From NCBI RefSeq assembly GCF_011745365.1, contig NW_024468910.1, positions 3,996,068 to 4,060,067 of the forward strand: 64,000 nt of DNA. The letters are read 5' to 3'. The translations under genes and the position numbers were made by a program. The stretch is from Cryphonectria parasitica EP155 (Eukaryota > Ascomycota > Sordariomycetes > Diaporthales > Cryphonectriaceae). Positions 1 to 12,915 of the stretch are shown in pieces (the first letter of the stretch is position 1; every line of letters begins with the position of its first letter). The notes under the pieces were generated by a model. The model did no database searches. It was given only the letters and a program-made list of their open reading frames with translations, and had not been told where the DNA came from.

Positions 1-2480
1 GGGGTTGGTGCAGAGCAGACCGCCGGCATGGCGCGTGCACGTCCAAGTCACGGGCCAGTTGAGTGGTCTTCGGGCAAATGGCACTATTGCCATGGGGTAT
101 GGGGAGACTTGATCTCCAAATTCCCCAGAACCATAGTATATCAAATATGTAGGTGACGATAGTGGTGGCAAACGTCGTCGGTCCGCGGCATGGTGCTGCA
201 ATGCGACAATGCCTGGCAGGTGAAACAGCGGCAATATGGGCGAATAGGGAATGGTTGCGTTGAAGATTTCCTTGCCAGCAGCCTGTGTAGGTGGGTGGGT
301 GTGGGTGTGCGCGCCAGTGTCTTTCACATGATTGTCGTCCCTGAATCGCCTGTGGGCCGTCGCTGGCCTTTTCTCTCGAGTAGATCCGCTACTGTACATA
401 GCAGGACGAATAGACGAGGAGGAGGGAGGGCTGTTTCATTTCAAGATGCCGATCGAAAAGGTAGATCACCCAAGATAAGTTGCCCGACAGCGCCCAACGC
501 CATGAACGAGCAGGAGCACCGACGAGGTACTATACGCTTAGTACTATAGTTGTTGTAGCATCCGGTGGGCCAGTGTAGGATCTACTGGTGTTGTGATTTG
601 ATCTCGAAATGGCTGACCGAAGTTTCGAGTTGACGGTTTCTCCAAGTTAACCACATGCAGGGCAGGAAGAAAGAACCAAAGAATACACCAAATAGGCGCT
701 TTTCTTCTTCTTTCCCAAAAGTACGAAGGATGGTCACGAGCAGATGCAAGCGTGCAGTGGCGGGACAACGAATCAGGAGCGAAATTTTTTTTGTTTCTTT
801 TCAGGAGTAAGAATGAGGATATGGTTCCTTCCAATGTTCTGCATTCTCCTGGGTTGTTGCTTCCAGATGAAGAAAATGATAGGCAGCAGCTTGGCCAGGA
901 GAGGCAACTACGACTGGGTCCTTCTGTACCAAAGTAGGTGCCATGTAGTAATTAGTAGTGTCTACCACACTGCCGATTACAGACATAGTACGATTGCATG
1001 TATGTATTACTGTACCATGTACCAATAGAGAACCGTAATACTGGCAACTACGGCAGGACGGACATCGGTACCACGTAAACCAAGCAATCAGTCGCCCAAG
1101 CGATGAAGCCCTCAGGGTCGTCAACCCTAAGGAACAGTAAAACAGCAAGCACACACGCACGCCACACCAAAAGAACTCAAACAAAAGACAAGAGATCAAG
1201 AGTATGCACACACGGCCCCTGCGCGCATATACGAGACTGTCCTATCATGGTGTCAATCATCCGATTGACCTGGTCGGATGTGCTAAGCCCAGGGCTGACG
1301 ACGGCTGATCGGCAAGTTGCAACACCCTTTCAAAAACCTGAACAATCAGAATTACCACGAGAGCCATCGCACATCACAAGCCATCACGGGATCAGGCGAG
1401 CCGCTGCGACGGCGGCAAGACGTGGGAGGCAATAGCCAACAAGTGCTACCGAGTGGCACGTCGGGCTATCACGAGCTTTCCCAGAGCGCCATCCCACCCA
1501 CGAGACTGCTGCTGCAGACGGAGCCCTGGCCTTCTGACTGGCCGCCGACGGGCACCAATGTCTAAGTGCTTGCAGCACGCCGGCCCGCCTCGGCATGCAG
1601 CCAGTGTGCTACTGAAGGCCTCTGGTTGGCCTCTCGGGCGTGACTGCACTGCATCTCGTCACGCATGTCACCTACCAAAAACTTGTCGAATCTCCATTGT
1701 TTGTTTGACGCCAGAGCCATGCCAGTGTTTCGGATTGGCTGGCGTCGATCACCGTACTAGAGAGCAAGTACAGTACAATACTATTTCCAGCCAGGTCAAG
1801 ATCAGAAGACGAGGAGCGTCAGAGGCCTCAAAGGGAAGTGGACCACCATCGTCACCATTACTCCACAAACAAGGCTGGCTACACACATCATCGTTCATCT
1901 TCTTGCTGCGGCTCAAGAGGCGAACTGCGTCTTGGAACACCTATTCGTCGCATGTGTACAGCCACGAGCAGGGTCTAGCAATGCGGGCGGCATCACTCAC
2001 GATGCCTGTCCAGCTCAAAAGTCGCATCTACTGTGTGATGTAGATGACGACACGCTAGCTGTGTCGTCAGAGATTCATACTGCTGTACTATCAGTGCTGC
2101 TGGGGCCAACCCTATACTATGGTAGTCGCTCCTTGGAAACAGCAGGGTTCGACGATTCTCTCCCCTCTCGCGCCATGCTCTGCAGAGACATATGCCGCTC
2201 CAGCTAACCAACTCCTGCCATGGTCGCCGCTCAGAAGATGCCCAAAAACAGCAGATCGTCTGCCGCGCTTGACGATATGCCCAACCAAGCAGAACCTTGA
2301 GGCGTGTTTCGAGACCTTGGCGTGCCTTGGATAGACAGGCAAAGTGCGTGGCACGGGAGCTCTCGGGGCATGGGAGGTGCCTGAAGATCACCGCCCAGCG
2401 CATGAAGTCAAGTGTCTCCAACAGGTCCGCGAAACTTTGTCCTGCCGAAGTACCTCCGCTGGCATCGGGTCGAAAGATAG

Positions 2481-2506
2481 ACACACACACACACACATAC
2501 ACACAC
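2481..2506. repeat. (AC)n microsatellite
   Basis: An interrupted AC dinucleotide run in intergenic DNA, followed by a C-rich stretch. Confidence 0.9.
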
Positions 2507-3082
2507 CCCACCCCCGCTCTGGGCTGCGAAAGAGATGCTCCGACCTATCGCGCTCGCAGGTGCAGTCAACAGCGAGGCGCCTGTGCTTCCGTCCTGTCCA
2601 GTCTCTTGTTGACGATCTAGGGTCCATATTCTTCTGCATGTGCTCTGGACTGAATGACCATTGACCATGCCTAGCGCGATCCAGCAGGACCAGTCGTGGG
2701 CAGCACGTTTGCCCGCGGAAACTGGAGCCAAACAATCGGTCTGGCGTCTCGATGGCGAGCAGCGAATGGATTCATCTCGCTGCGTTGCGTTGCTGTTCCG
2801 GTCCAGCACATCTAGTGATAGCGTCGAACACGCTGGATTGTGCGGTCAGCGAGAGCGGCTGCCGTCTGTTCGTCGCTGTCCTATCAGGTGGAGAAGCGCC
2901 CACCGCTCCGCCGACGTTATGCAGGCCCCAACAGGGCACAGTATGGATCTGTACAAGACTTGTGGAGATTTGTGATGGGCCCCTAGGCCCAACCAGTGCA
3001 TCGGATTGGGTCCAAGCAGCCAGCGAACCCACGGGAAGCGGGGGACCTGTGTGCACAATTCCCAAGCGATTCGTCCTTGATC

Positions 3083-3110
3083 CTCTCTTTCTCTCTCTCT
3101 CTCTCTCTCT
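3083..3110. repeat. (CT)n microsatellite
   Basis: A CT dinucleotide run in intergenic DNA, pure from 3091 to 3110. Confidence 0.9.
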
Positions 3111-3852
3111 TAGGGTCTCGCTCAATGCGTTCCCGATCTCGCACGCTGCGTGCGTGCAATCCGACCCAATACTGTCCCGCCAACTAACTGAGCGACCCTA
3201 CTAGTAGTACAGCATGTACTGTACACTGTACTGTACTATGGTACGTAGCAGGAATACTAATGACATGCGGCCTTTTTTCAAAATTACGAGCGACATCCCC
3301 GTACGATCTTGCTGCACTATTCATGCACAGAGCAGCATGCGCACTCGTATTATGGCTGCTGCGAGATTTCTGATTCCCACACGTCGCATTCACTGCAGAA
3401 TAGCACTAACATCAGAACACGACGATTATCCAGCTGGACAGCTCACACTCGACTGTGGCGCCTGTGTGACGGGTCCTGCTCGTGCAAAGCTCGGTCTGGA
3501 AGACAGAGACAGAGAGAGCGAGCGCAAGCAATCTAGTCGGTCTCCTCGCGTCGCCCAATAGCCGCCAGTCACTTTACTAGCAATGCGAGAGAGGGCGTGC
3601 GGTGGCAAAATCAGCTCAGCTTGTCGTATTTGCGCGTGCATCACCGTACTATGGTACAGCGCCTCCAGGCCCAGTCTCGTGTTGCCGCTTTCAGCAGAAG
3701 CCAAACGCCTCTTGTAGTAGGCAACTGACCAGTAACAGCCAGAGGTAGGTGATCAACCATGGCGCCCGTCTGCAGGAACGCACAGAGTTGTCACGCTGCA
3801 GGCACATCAGGGTCGCACACAGTTGTGAGCTGCGGGATGTCGTATGCCCTCA

Positions 3853-3856
<4 letters not shown>

Positions 3857-3901
<45 letters not shown>

Positions 3902-3913
3902 CTCTCTCTCTTT
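3857..3913. repeat. Compound (CT)n-(GT)n-(CT)n microsatellite
   Basis: About 32 bases of CT repeat run directly into about 12 bases of GT repeat and then back into CT repeat. Runs of this kind open all reading frames artificially, which explains the Ser/Leu-rich frames across it. Confidence 0.95.
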
Positions 3914-4625
3914 CTTCTTACCTTCTTGCTGGCAGGCTTTCGTGGCAGGGGGGCTGCCCACCGCATTCCCAGAGGGTCCCACCTGCTGTTCCCCACTGCT
4001 TGGAATCTGGTTCACTTCCGGGGACCCGGAACGCCATGGGACCCTCGTCCCAGAGAGCTAAGTACCCATCGATGAGCGGTACTTCCGACAGCCTGGTCGG
4101 GAGAGGTCGCCAAAATAGATACGGCCTAGCGTCGCTGCGCCCACCCACCTTTGCCCCAGACAAGGGCACAGGGGGAGGAAGAAGGGTGGATGGGTGGGGT
4201 ATGTACTGGTCCCCTGGTCAGTCGAGAGCCCTCGCTGCCTCGTCAGCGGCGATGAGAGCAGTGTGAGACAAACCCAAGAGGTGGTGGGTGGGCTCTCGGT
4301 GGAGGAAACGCTGGAAGGGGCCCGGGGGCCCTGTTGTCGTGGGGCATAGCAGTCGGTTCCGCGGTTTATGGTGGCTTCATGAAGGAACCAGGATGAGAGA
4401 GTAGTTGGCCGGGACAAGTGCCAGGCCCCCGTCACTCACACCCTTGCACAAGGTCCAGAAGCCACCCCATGGTCCTGGGCCTTGGAGGTGCGGTAACCAA
4501 CCTTTACCTGTCTGGGGGCTCTGCTGATTCTCTCCTTCTGGCAGCCCGCTTCTGCACACACATGCTGCCCGCTCTTTACATATTCCTCTGGAGATCCCAC
4601 TTCGACCACGCTCGCTCTTCTGTTT

Positions 4626-5293
4626 CCACTTCATGATCGGCAAATTGTTGGACGCATGATTCCCTTTCCTCCTCTTCTATTTACATATCAGTTCTCTTCC
4701 TTTCTTTGACTCGAGCTTGGAACATCCGCTTCCATCCCTTCTTTAAGTATACCTCGTTCTTGTTATAGTTGACGACGACGCGTCTTCACCCCCCCTCCTC
4801 TATTTACCTTTGTATCCATTTATACCTCCCGGACCAGGAAAGAGGGTCAAGCAAGCAACATCAGACCGTCCCCTCCTCTTCTCCCCAAGACGAGATCCAT
4901 GTACAACAACGCCTCTCGAGTATCAAACTATTAAGACAGCACTCTCGCTCCTCCAGGACCTCGAGGCTGCCATCCATTCTTTGCATCGGAACGAACCGAT
5001 ACGACCATCATTAGGCCAACCTGCCTCGACATCAACAACACCTTCTCGACCCAGAGAACTTGTACAATTACAACCCTACACCATATACAGTTAATACTTT
5101 AAAACACACGCAAGTTTATTTGGAAAGTCGGAAAGCAGAGTTCAACCTGTTACACAATCAGCAGCCTGGTGGGTAGTCCTCTCTCCTCTCCCTCTCTTAC
5201 AGCAGTAACAGATGTCTTGACCACCCCGAGGAATATGGAGGCTGATGTGTCAGGTACCGCAGACCCAGCAACAATTCCACACCACGCATCACA
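4626..5293 (+). promoter_or_regulatory. 5' leader/promoter of the Msn2-like gene, with upstream ORFs
   Basis: Pyrimidine-rich sequence leads into the zinc-finger start codon at 5294, as in many fungal promoters and leaders. At least two upstream ORFs can be read directly: 4899-4934 (11 codons plus stop) and 5235-5306 (23 codons plus stop), the latter overlapping the main start. The transcription start is not visible, and an undetected leader intron could remove one or both. Confidence 0.5.
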
Positions 5294-5306
5294 ATGGAAC
5301 CCATGA
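5235..5306 (+). promoter_or_regulatory. uORF overlapping the Msn2-like start codon
   Basis: An ATG at 5235 opens a 23-codon frame ending in TGA at 5304-5306. The main ATG (5294) lies inside it in another frame. The uORF stop sits inside a tandem ATGATG (5303-5308) that encodes residues 4 and 5 of the main protein. This arrangement is known elsewhere to lower initiation at the first start and to permit termination-coupled reinitiation. Whether it is used here is inference. Confidence 0.45.
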
Positions 5307-7220
5307 TGGCTCAACAGCAGATGGCCCCGGCCTTTTACTACTACAGCCCAGACCCTCACTCAGAGAACAGAAGTCATGGTCACTTTATCCCACAGCAACA
5401 GCCTCACCACGCCTACGCACACCACCACCACATTGCACAGCAGATCCAGGTGTTCCCACCAGTGCCGGTGCTCCCCTCCTCACCGCTGCCTTCGACCCCT
5501 GTGTTCTCGCGGCCCAGCTCCTCGTGCTCGCAGCCGTCCATGAACCAGACAAGCAAGCCCAGCTTCACCAGCGCGCCCCAGCAGGTGCTTACCCCCCAGG
5601 CCTCACCAGTGCGCATGCACCAGCAACTCCACAGGCCAACCATCGTGCTGGACACAGACAAGTTCGAGGGTGTCGATGGCATGTGCTACCCTCAGACACC
5701 TGCGCTGTCCACAGCCGGCAGCGTCATGAGCAGCCCTGGTAGCTGCGACATGCTGGCCACGCCGCTGAACCCCATGTTCTCTGGCCTGGATGGCAGCGCC
5801 ATGGGACTTAAGGAGGAGGAAGTTGCTCAACCCGTTGAGCAGTTTCCCAACCTGGAGTGGCACAGCTGTGCCTCGCCACCCATGACACCAGGTGAGTCTA
5901 AAAGAAAGAAAAAATAAGACATTCGAGGCGTCAGACTGGAAAAAGCAGTTTTCTGCCAGTGGATATATGCTGACATACTGCTCTCTTTTTTTTTCAGTGT
6001 ACCTCCCGCCCCAGCAGCTTTCTAGCTGCTCATCTCCCGCCCCTGGTGACTTTACCTCAGCGGCAACATCCACAACCACGTCGTGCCCGTCGCTGTCTCC
6101 CTCTCCCCCTCCTCCAACCTACGCCAACTCTGTGACCTCGGAGCACCCCTCGCTAGACTTTGACTTTTGTGACCCGCGCAACCTGACGGTCGGCACAGTC
6201 AACCCGACACTGGCTCCTGAGTTCTCCATCTCCGGACTGGCGACACAGGAAGGCGAGCTTGTGCTCCGAGGTGACACATTCTCCCACGGGCAAACATCAA
6301 CCCCTGCAATCTCCAGCGTCAGCTCTTCGTTCTCGGATGTCACACCACCTGTGCCCCACGGCCTGCCCATCTACGACGACTTCTCTGACCTCGCCTCCGA
6401 GGACAGCTTCGTCCAGGGCCTTGTCCACCTGGGCGACCAGGCCTCCCGCTCGCGCTCCAGCTCCGGCGCCACCTCCCACAGCTTCTCCTCCTACGGCGAC
6501 TACGAGACCCAGTCCTTCGGCATGCCCAGCCCTTCTGATTCGGGTGCCAGCTGCGACGGCCACCGCAACAAGCGCGCCAAGAAAGACCATAGCAACATCA
6601 ACGTGGACACCGCCGCCGCTGCAGAGGCTGACCAGAGCAATGCCCCCGATGCCCAGCAGTCACAGCAGGACGGTTCCGACAGCCAGAACGGCAGCCAGGG
6701 CGGCAGCGCTGCGGCTGAGTCCTCCACGCCCAACGGCAACGCCTCATCCGGCTCTGACAGCGGCACCCCCTCTTCGGTTCCCAACCGTCGCGGCCGCAAG
6801 CAGTCCCTGACCGAGGACCCTAGCAAGACCTTTGTCTGTGAGCTCTGCAACCGCCGGTTCCGCCGTCAGGAACACCTGAAGCGCCACTACCGCTCGCTGC
6901 ACACCGAGGACAAGCCCTTCGAGTGCAACGAGTGCGGCAAGAAGTTCTCTCGCTCCGACAACCTGACGCAGCACCAGCGCACCCACGGCTCGGGCGCCAT
7001 CGTCATGAACCTCATCGACGAGCATGACATGGCCGGCCACTATCACCACCCCGCCATGTACCCGGCGCCCCCCATGGCTGGTGGCCCTAGCCCTGAGGAG
7101 TACGCCAGCTACGGCAAGGTGCTGTTCCAAGTGGCATCCGAGATCCCCGTCAACACTGCAGGCGAGCTGTCAGACTCTGGCGACTCGGCCGGCAAGAGGA
7201 AGAGGAAGCGCGCTGAGTAA
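5294..7220 (+). CDS. msn2: C2H2 zinc-finger stress transcription factor, Msn2/Seb1-like
   Basis: Probable nuclear activator of general stress genes through CCCCT elements, as known for Msn2/4-type proteins. The model has two exons, 5294-5891 and 5998-7220, with a 106-base intron (GTGAGT ... TTTCAG); phase 1 joins cleanly to give a 606-residue protein. Two adjacent C2H2 fingers lie near residues 480-529. Finger 1 has C480, C483, H496 and H501; finger 2 has C509, C512, H525 and H529. The finger pair with its RRQEHLKRH and RSDNLTQHQ helices is the Msn2/4 signature. The N-terminal two thirds is Pro/Gln/Ser/His-rich, as expected for activation and nuclear-export regions. The C-terminus ends in a basic KRKRKR stretch. 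A single gene of this type is usual in Pezizomycotina. Translation may be tuned by the overlapping uORF at 5235. The finger-based assignment is strong; the stress role here is inferred from the family. Confidence 0.9.
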
Positions 7221-10200
7221 GGACAAGGGAAGAGCTCCTCGTCGCAGCACCTATCTTTTGCTTCTTTTAATTAGAAGAAAAGGTGCATGAAGGTTTTCTT
7301 TGGCTCACACCGCTACCTTTTTCCTTTTTTTTTTCTTTCTTTTCCCTTCCTTCTCTTTCTGCGGAGCGAGCCCCCAAATTCTAGGGAATCTTACGGTGAG
7401 AGTGCCTTTGCAGCTCCACCGACGACCAACGGCGTCATTTGAAGAAGGGAGGGAGTCACGACAACAATCACATCAAAAGTTCTACTGCAGCATTTACAAC
7501 ATCTTTGCCCTCTCCTTGTTGTTCAATGTACCAACACAGTTTGCTAGCCAAGCTTTTCTTTTTTTCACCTCGCTCTCCTCAAACGGGACACAACACAGGG
7601 AGGGGGCGCGCGCAATGCTTGAATGACAAATCGGTTTGGCACACTTTGGGAAGGACAAAAAAACCCTGATCGGATCCTTCTGGCGAGGATCTCAGTGGCG
7701 TGTATGGAGTATGTATCCACAGGGCTTGTTGTACAATTACAAGCTGGGTGGGTTCGATTGGTGGACGGTTGGGAGGCTGTTTTTGTTTTTCTGGGATTGA
7801 GAGCGAGCCTTGTTTCTGCCAGGTGGTGCGAAGACACAGAGCAGTGAAACTTTCTACAGGAATGCCTTCTAGCGGGGATGTGTGGATGGACGGGTTTATG
7901 TGTTTTGGAGGCAGGGAAACAACAAACTGGGGCCGTGTGGACTGATTCTCTCGAAGCAATATGGTCAGAGAGTAGGACAGGGACAGCTCTGAGGAGCCAT
8001 TGTTTTGAGGATTCAAACATTGTAACAAGTTTCTATTCTCTAGCGAAACTACCATCATTCGTTTCTATCTTGTATGGTGCCTTTTGCTCTTGATTGTGAT
8101 GACGAAAAGGGTATCTAAGTGATGCTTGGTTACTACTATCCAAGAACATAATTCAGTAGTTGTAATAGTAGCAGTAGTAATAGGAATAATACTACACTCC
8201 ACTGTCTTCTACTTGGGGGCCCCCGCTCAAAAAGAATCCCACACACACAATCAACGGTGTCGAAAAGACCACAGTGCCGGCACCGACGCCGAGAAATATG
8301 ACGGCGCCGGGCCTGAAACGCCGCCCTTTGCACGTGAACCCTTTCTTCTTCCCCTCCTCTTCTTTGGGTCAGACCCATCGTTATGGTCTACAGCCAAACC
8401 CAGTACGTGCGATACGAGAGTGCAACGGACCGACAGACAGAATGACAGATAGAAGCATGGCATGTCACCTGCCTAACCTCCCCAAGGCGTCGATCTCAGC
8501 CGGCTGGTCGTCTGTGCATGCAGGCTCGAAACATCCTTCGTGCCGAATCCTTTTTTTTTTTTCTTCTTCTCTTCTCTCTTTTTTCCTTTTTGCCTACTCT
8601 CCTCCTAACTGCTACCTTCCCATCTTGCTGCACGTTAGAAACACTGGGCACCACCCCATCCGATCCCACTTGGGGCCAGTTCCCTCCCCCCCCCCCCCAC
8701 ACCACAGCACATCTCACGATGGCACGCAGCATGTGTGTGCACGTGGAACTCCCCCTCCCCTTCTCTTTCTCTCGGATCATCGCGAACGTCATCGGCTGAA
8801 TAAGATCTAGATCCTGTGTCTCAGTCTTATCGCCACCGCCGCCGTCTCCGATGAGTAGAGAGAGAAGGAGTTGGGGGGGGGGGCGGTTGTTGTTCCCGAT
8901 CTTTCTTCACGGGAGGATTTCTTGCCGATGTTGCGAGTGTATGCCTCGATCTGGCCGCGGATTCCAGGGGAAGGATTTGGTGGTGGTGGGGTGGGGTGAG
9001 TCGATGGTTGTGTGCGGTGGTTTACGATTGTGGGCTGTTCTTACTGGGCTTTTTGCGTTCTGCATGTTGGAAATTTGGGACCGCTGGGCCTGACGTGCAG
9101 AAGGGTATGACCAAATTTTATTTTTATTCCTTTCTTCCAAGAAGAATTTGAATGGGAAAAAGATGGAAAGACAGAGAGAAGGGAGGTTGTGTGTCTATCT
9201 TGCTGATCAATCCACCATGTGAAGCCTCTATTCCTCCCAATTGACAAATCGTTATTGCTTCTTCTGTCTCCCTCGTGAGACGATGATATGTCAAGACCTT
9301 TCCCCATCGTGATCACCTCATCCCTCTTCGTTGCACGATCCACTTCCCTTCCGAGCAACAAACCAACCGCAGCAAGAGGAGGAACTAGACGCGGATAAGC
9401 CTACAGGCGAGCCAGCCCTCGCCCTCCTCTCTCACCCAAAAGACACATTCTTCTTTAGGGTTGGAGGGATCAGCCGTGCAGTAGTGGGCATGTGTTTGGG
9501 GGAAGAAAAGGAATGCCACGCAGCTTACTGGCTTACTATGACACGCACGACACCATCCCCGCGCCTCGATAAGTATTCCTAATTCAGAATCGCACTTTGG
9601 ACGGGTATCGATCCTGACTGACTGACGTACGCCGCACTGGCTCCTCTTCCTCCTCTCTCTGCTGCGTGTGCAGGGCAGCATAAGCAAAACGGCTGTTCTG
9701 TGGCTGTTTCGTTCTTCTTACCCCCCTCCCTCACACCTAAGGGTTCTGACCCGAAAAGCAAAGTTAGCCAGACCAGACCGTTTCTGGACCCCGTAAGCAG
9801 AACAAAAAGAAAAGTCCCCAGAAGTCGTCACCAATATCTGGTTCGGTATATGGGTCTGGCGCCACCAAAAGACTGATGAACCACGGAAGTCTGACAGGTC
9901 CCGACCAAACTTTTTTCAAGCGCCCCCCCCCCCTTTACATTCTGCCCCCATCAGCCCCTCTCTTTTTTAAATTTTTTGGTTGTTGTTTTTGCTGCATGTG
10001 TGTGGTTCTTTTTTGGGGGGGGGGGGAGGGACTTTTCGTTCCTGTTCCTGCATAAGCACGGCCGAGCTACTGTATTATATGCTCTAGTCTGGTGACATGG
10101 AACATGCAGGTCTGCAGTAGCCCCAAGTGCGATTTTCACACTACTAATAGTACAAGCTACAAAATATAGTAGCACATCCAGTAAGAAAGAGACAAGAAAG

Positions 10201-12638
10201 AAAAGAAAAAACCCGCAGCCAAAGAGACACTGACGCATAGGAAGGGGGGGGGGGAGGTAAGGTAACAGGGCAGGTGGGGTACGCCGCCTTCGTGCCGTGC
10301 GAGCTGAGGACCGTGGAAGAGTCTGCATACAGTACTACAGTGACCATACCTGTAGCATACAAGTAGTACAATGTCGATGTATGTGCAAGTTTCAACGAGT
10401 GGATCGAGACCGGTAGGAAGGGGGAGAGATTACGTGTCCCCCCCCCCCCCCCGCCTCTCCTCCTCTCAAGAATCCGAACACATAGCAACGCAACACATTG
10501 AAACCGATTGCTTCGGCGAGTGGGTGGGCTATCTGATGACTGGCTGAAAAAACGACGCAAGACAGAGAGTATACCAAATTCGGAGAGGCACGTGCGTCGT
10601 CCTTTTCTTGGTCCTCTCTGTTTGTATTCTTTTCGTCCTACCACACCTTTTTTTTCTGTCCTACTGTTTGTCTCTTCCATATGATAGGTTTCATTGGGAC
10701 CTTTCGGTTTGGTTGGTTGGTTGTTGGTTGGTCTGGCGGGATGAGATTTTCCTTAATTTTGTTATGTCTCTCTTTCTGGCTGGCTGAACAGAAAATGGAC
10801 GAAAAAGATTGGTGAGAATGCATGTGGGGGTGGAGAAGAAAAAAAAAAAAAGGAAACAGTCAGATTTGGAATCGCGAATGGTCACTGGTCAGTCTTTTTG
10901 TTGAAAAGCAGCGCCGGGCCGTCGGTGTGATGAGAAGGGGTTTACCAAAAAGTGTCATCATACGATACCAATGAGAATAAAATAAAAAAAAATGTCTCTG
11001 GTTGAGGAGTCCTTTTCTGGATGTTCATAGGGCTGGATAGGTGAGACATGGCGCACGGGCGAGGGGGGGGCAACAACCATACATACACCTCTCTCGCTTT
11101 TTTGGGTTGAAGCTAAGGGGCATTTCGACCGTTAGGGTCAGCTTGGACAGTCAAGTACCTTTTCTGCTGAGGTACATGGGATTCATTTTTCGTGATGACG
11201 GGGCCTAGTTTGCCTGCGGTCTGGCTATCTGTCAACCATGGCGTAAGATCTAAGGTCCCGCCCCTCCTCCCCCCACCCCTCCTCTTCCAAGTTATGTCAG
11301 TCAAGCCCCATCTTCCTACATTGGGACGAGATAAGCTAGGAAGAAAAGAGTAGAAGAAAAGTAAAAGTGTCATTTTTGGGGGGGGGGGGGAGGGGTGAGT
11401 GATGGATAGATGAGTTAGCTGGAATGGACTCGGGATCACTAATGCAGCTCTGAGACGGTAGTAGACTGCACTCGCAACGGGGCAATCACCACATGTGATG
11501 ATGAGTAGTGGTGGTGGGTTGGATTCGTCTAACCTTTTCTTTCTTTTCTTTCTCTCTCTGTCTCTCAATTCCTCTTTCGGGTAGATCATCTGTTTGACTA
11601 TCGAGGGACTCGGACCAGACTATGAGATGCAGGTCGGGAAGACGTGCATATATTTGGTGGCTTGGTTTTCTTCTGCTTATGTGGTGAGTTAAGGGTCTCT
11701 TTCTCGTATTGTGGCTGGCCGTCAATGGTCTCCCGACTGGCCTCACCGGTTTTTTTTTTTTTATGAGTTCTTTTCTTCTTCTTCTTTCTTTTTTGCTATT
11801 CTTCTTGTTGTGGGGGTCAGGTGTTTTGATCGTGAACTCTGTCCCTTTTTCCTCTCTTGTTTCCCTTCATATTGAAGAGAGGTGGGGGGAGAGGGGGGGG
11901 GGGCAAACTCCTAACCCTCACCTTTTCTTGTTGCTGAAAATTTAGCCACCTGATCGGGCTTTGAACAGCGTCAAGCAGATAGTAGTACATGATCATGATT
12001 CGCAGAATAAAATAAACCCAATAATTACTTCTCGCCCATCGCGTGCATGACGCTCGTCTTTGTGACCAGATGACACCCAAAGCTTGACCATCACGTCGCC
12101 GACCAAAGAGGCAATCAAGACACAACGCCTATCTTTTCCAGCAACTCGACCACTCACCATCGCCCTTTCCCATCACCTCACCCAAGCCTCAGCCCAGCCC
12201 AGCCAGCCTCGATACCTTCTTTTTTCACACTTGTCTGTCTCACCTTCCTCATCCCTCCAACGGCTATCGTCGATCTGCAGTGGGACTAACCAAGTACTCA
12301 GGGTTATTTCTCTCGAATCGGAACGCACTGCATTCGATGGCCTGGAGATAGTTTAGAACCCGCCAGCTCGGGACCCTAACAAGCCGCGACATTTCACAAT
12401 TCCCAGCTGAGCTTTTACGGGCGAGACTGGTGTCACGACAGAAACCCGGGAAAACCTTAATCTTGTCTCCTTTTTTTTCTTCACGAGACGCCACCAAAAG
12501 GTCTGGGCGCGTCTGGGCCGTCCCACCAACACGGCATCTGCAACGGAACGCCGCGTGCGAGGCTGAAAAGAGACGGGATCGGGTCAGGTTCCATCACACG
12601 TCCGAACTCTTGCGCGGCAACACACGCCGGGATCAAGT
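7221..12638. other. Long intergenic region, no supportable gene
   Basis: About 5.4 kb without a recognisable protein. The first several hundred bases are probably the 3' UTR of the zinc-finger gene. The rest contains many poly-T, poly-C and poly-G runs (for example near 8689, 8873, 10014, 10439 and 11381) and short overlapping frames of low-complexity composition. It may carry non-coding transcripts or regulatory DNA, but the sequence alone does not show it. Confidence 0.6.
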
Positions 12639-12665
12639 TTGGCTTGGTACATGTTCATTCATTGC

Positions 12666-12728
12666 AGCTCCAGCTCTAGCTCCAGCTCCAGCTCCAGCTC
12701 CAGCTCCAGCTCCAGCTCCAGCTCCAGC
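12666..12728 (+). repeat. Hexanucleotide (AGCTCC)n tandem repeat in the Dph6 leader
   Basis: About ten copies of a CCAGCT/AGCTCC unit with one early variant (CTCTAG). The repeat lies about 190 bases upstream of the Dph6 start, so it is probably in the leader or core promoter. It is open in several frames (poly-Ser, Ala-Pro), but none joins a recognisable protein. Confidence 0.9.
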
Positions 12729-12915
12729 ACCAGCACTGTCTTCTTCCAAGGTTCGCCGACCAAGAGCAAGGCGGATCAGCCCAGCGTGGTGCTGCGACCT
12801 CCGATCTTGACCACCATTACGTTTTCGTCGGGCCCTTCACATCAGCTGCTGAGGGATACACATCACACCGCTTCTTCGTCTTCTCGATATTCCGCCTGCC
12901 ACAATCACCACCGCC

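Larger units (their letters stand above)
1..4625. other. Gene-poor region, no supportable gene
   Basis: Reading frames here are short, overlap on both strands, and show no recognisable domain or splice-linked exon pair. The stretch holds simple repeats (listed separately) and several short motifs resembling GTACTATGGTA. It may contain regulatory sequence for the downstream zinc-finger gene, but nothing in it can be assigned. Confidence 0.6.

Noticed and set aside
3749..4266. Ser/Leu-rich frames over the CT/GT repeat
   Set aside because: Artefact of the compound microsatellite, open in several frames at once.
10144..10680. 178-residue minus-strand frame
   Set aside because: Low-complexity frame across poly-C and poly-G runs with no recognisable motif.
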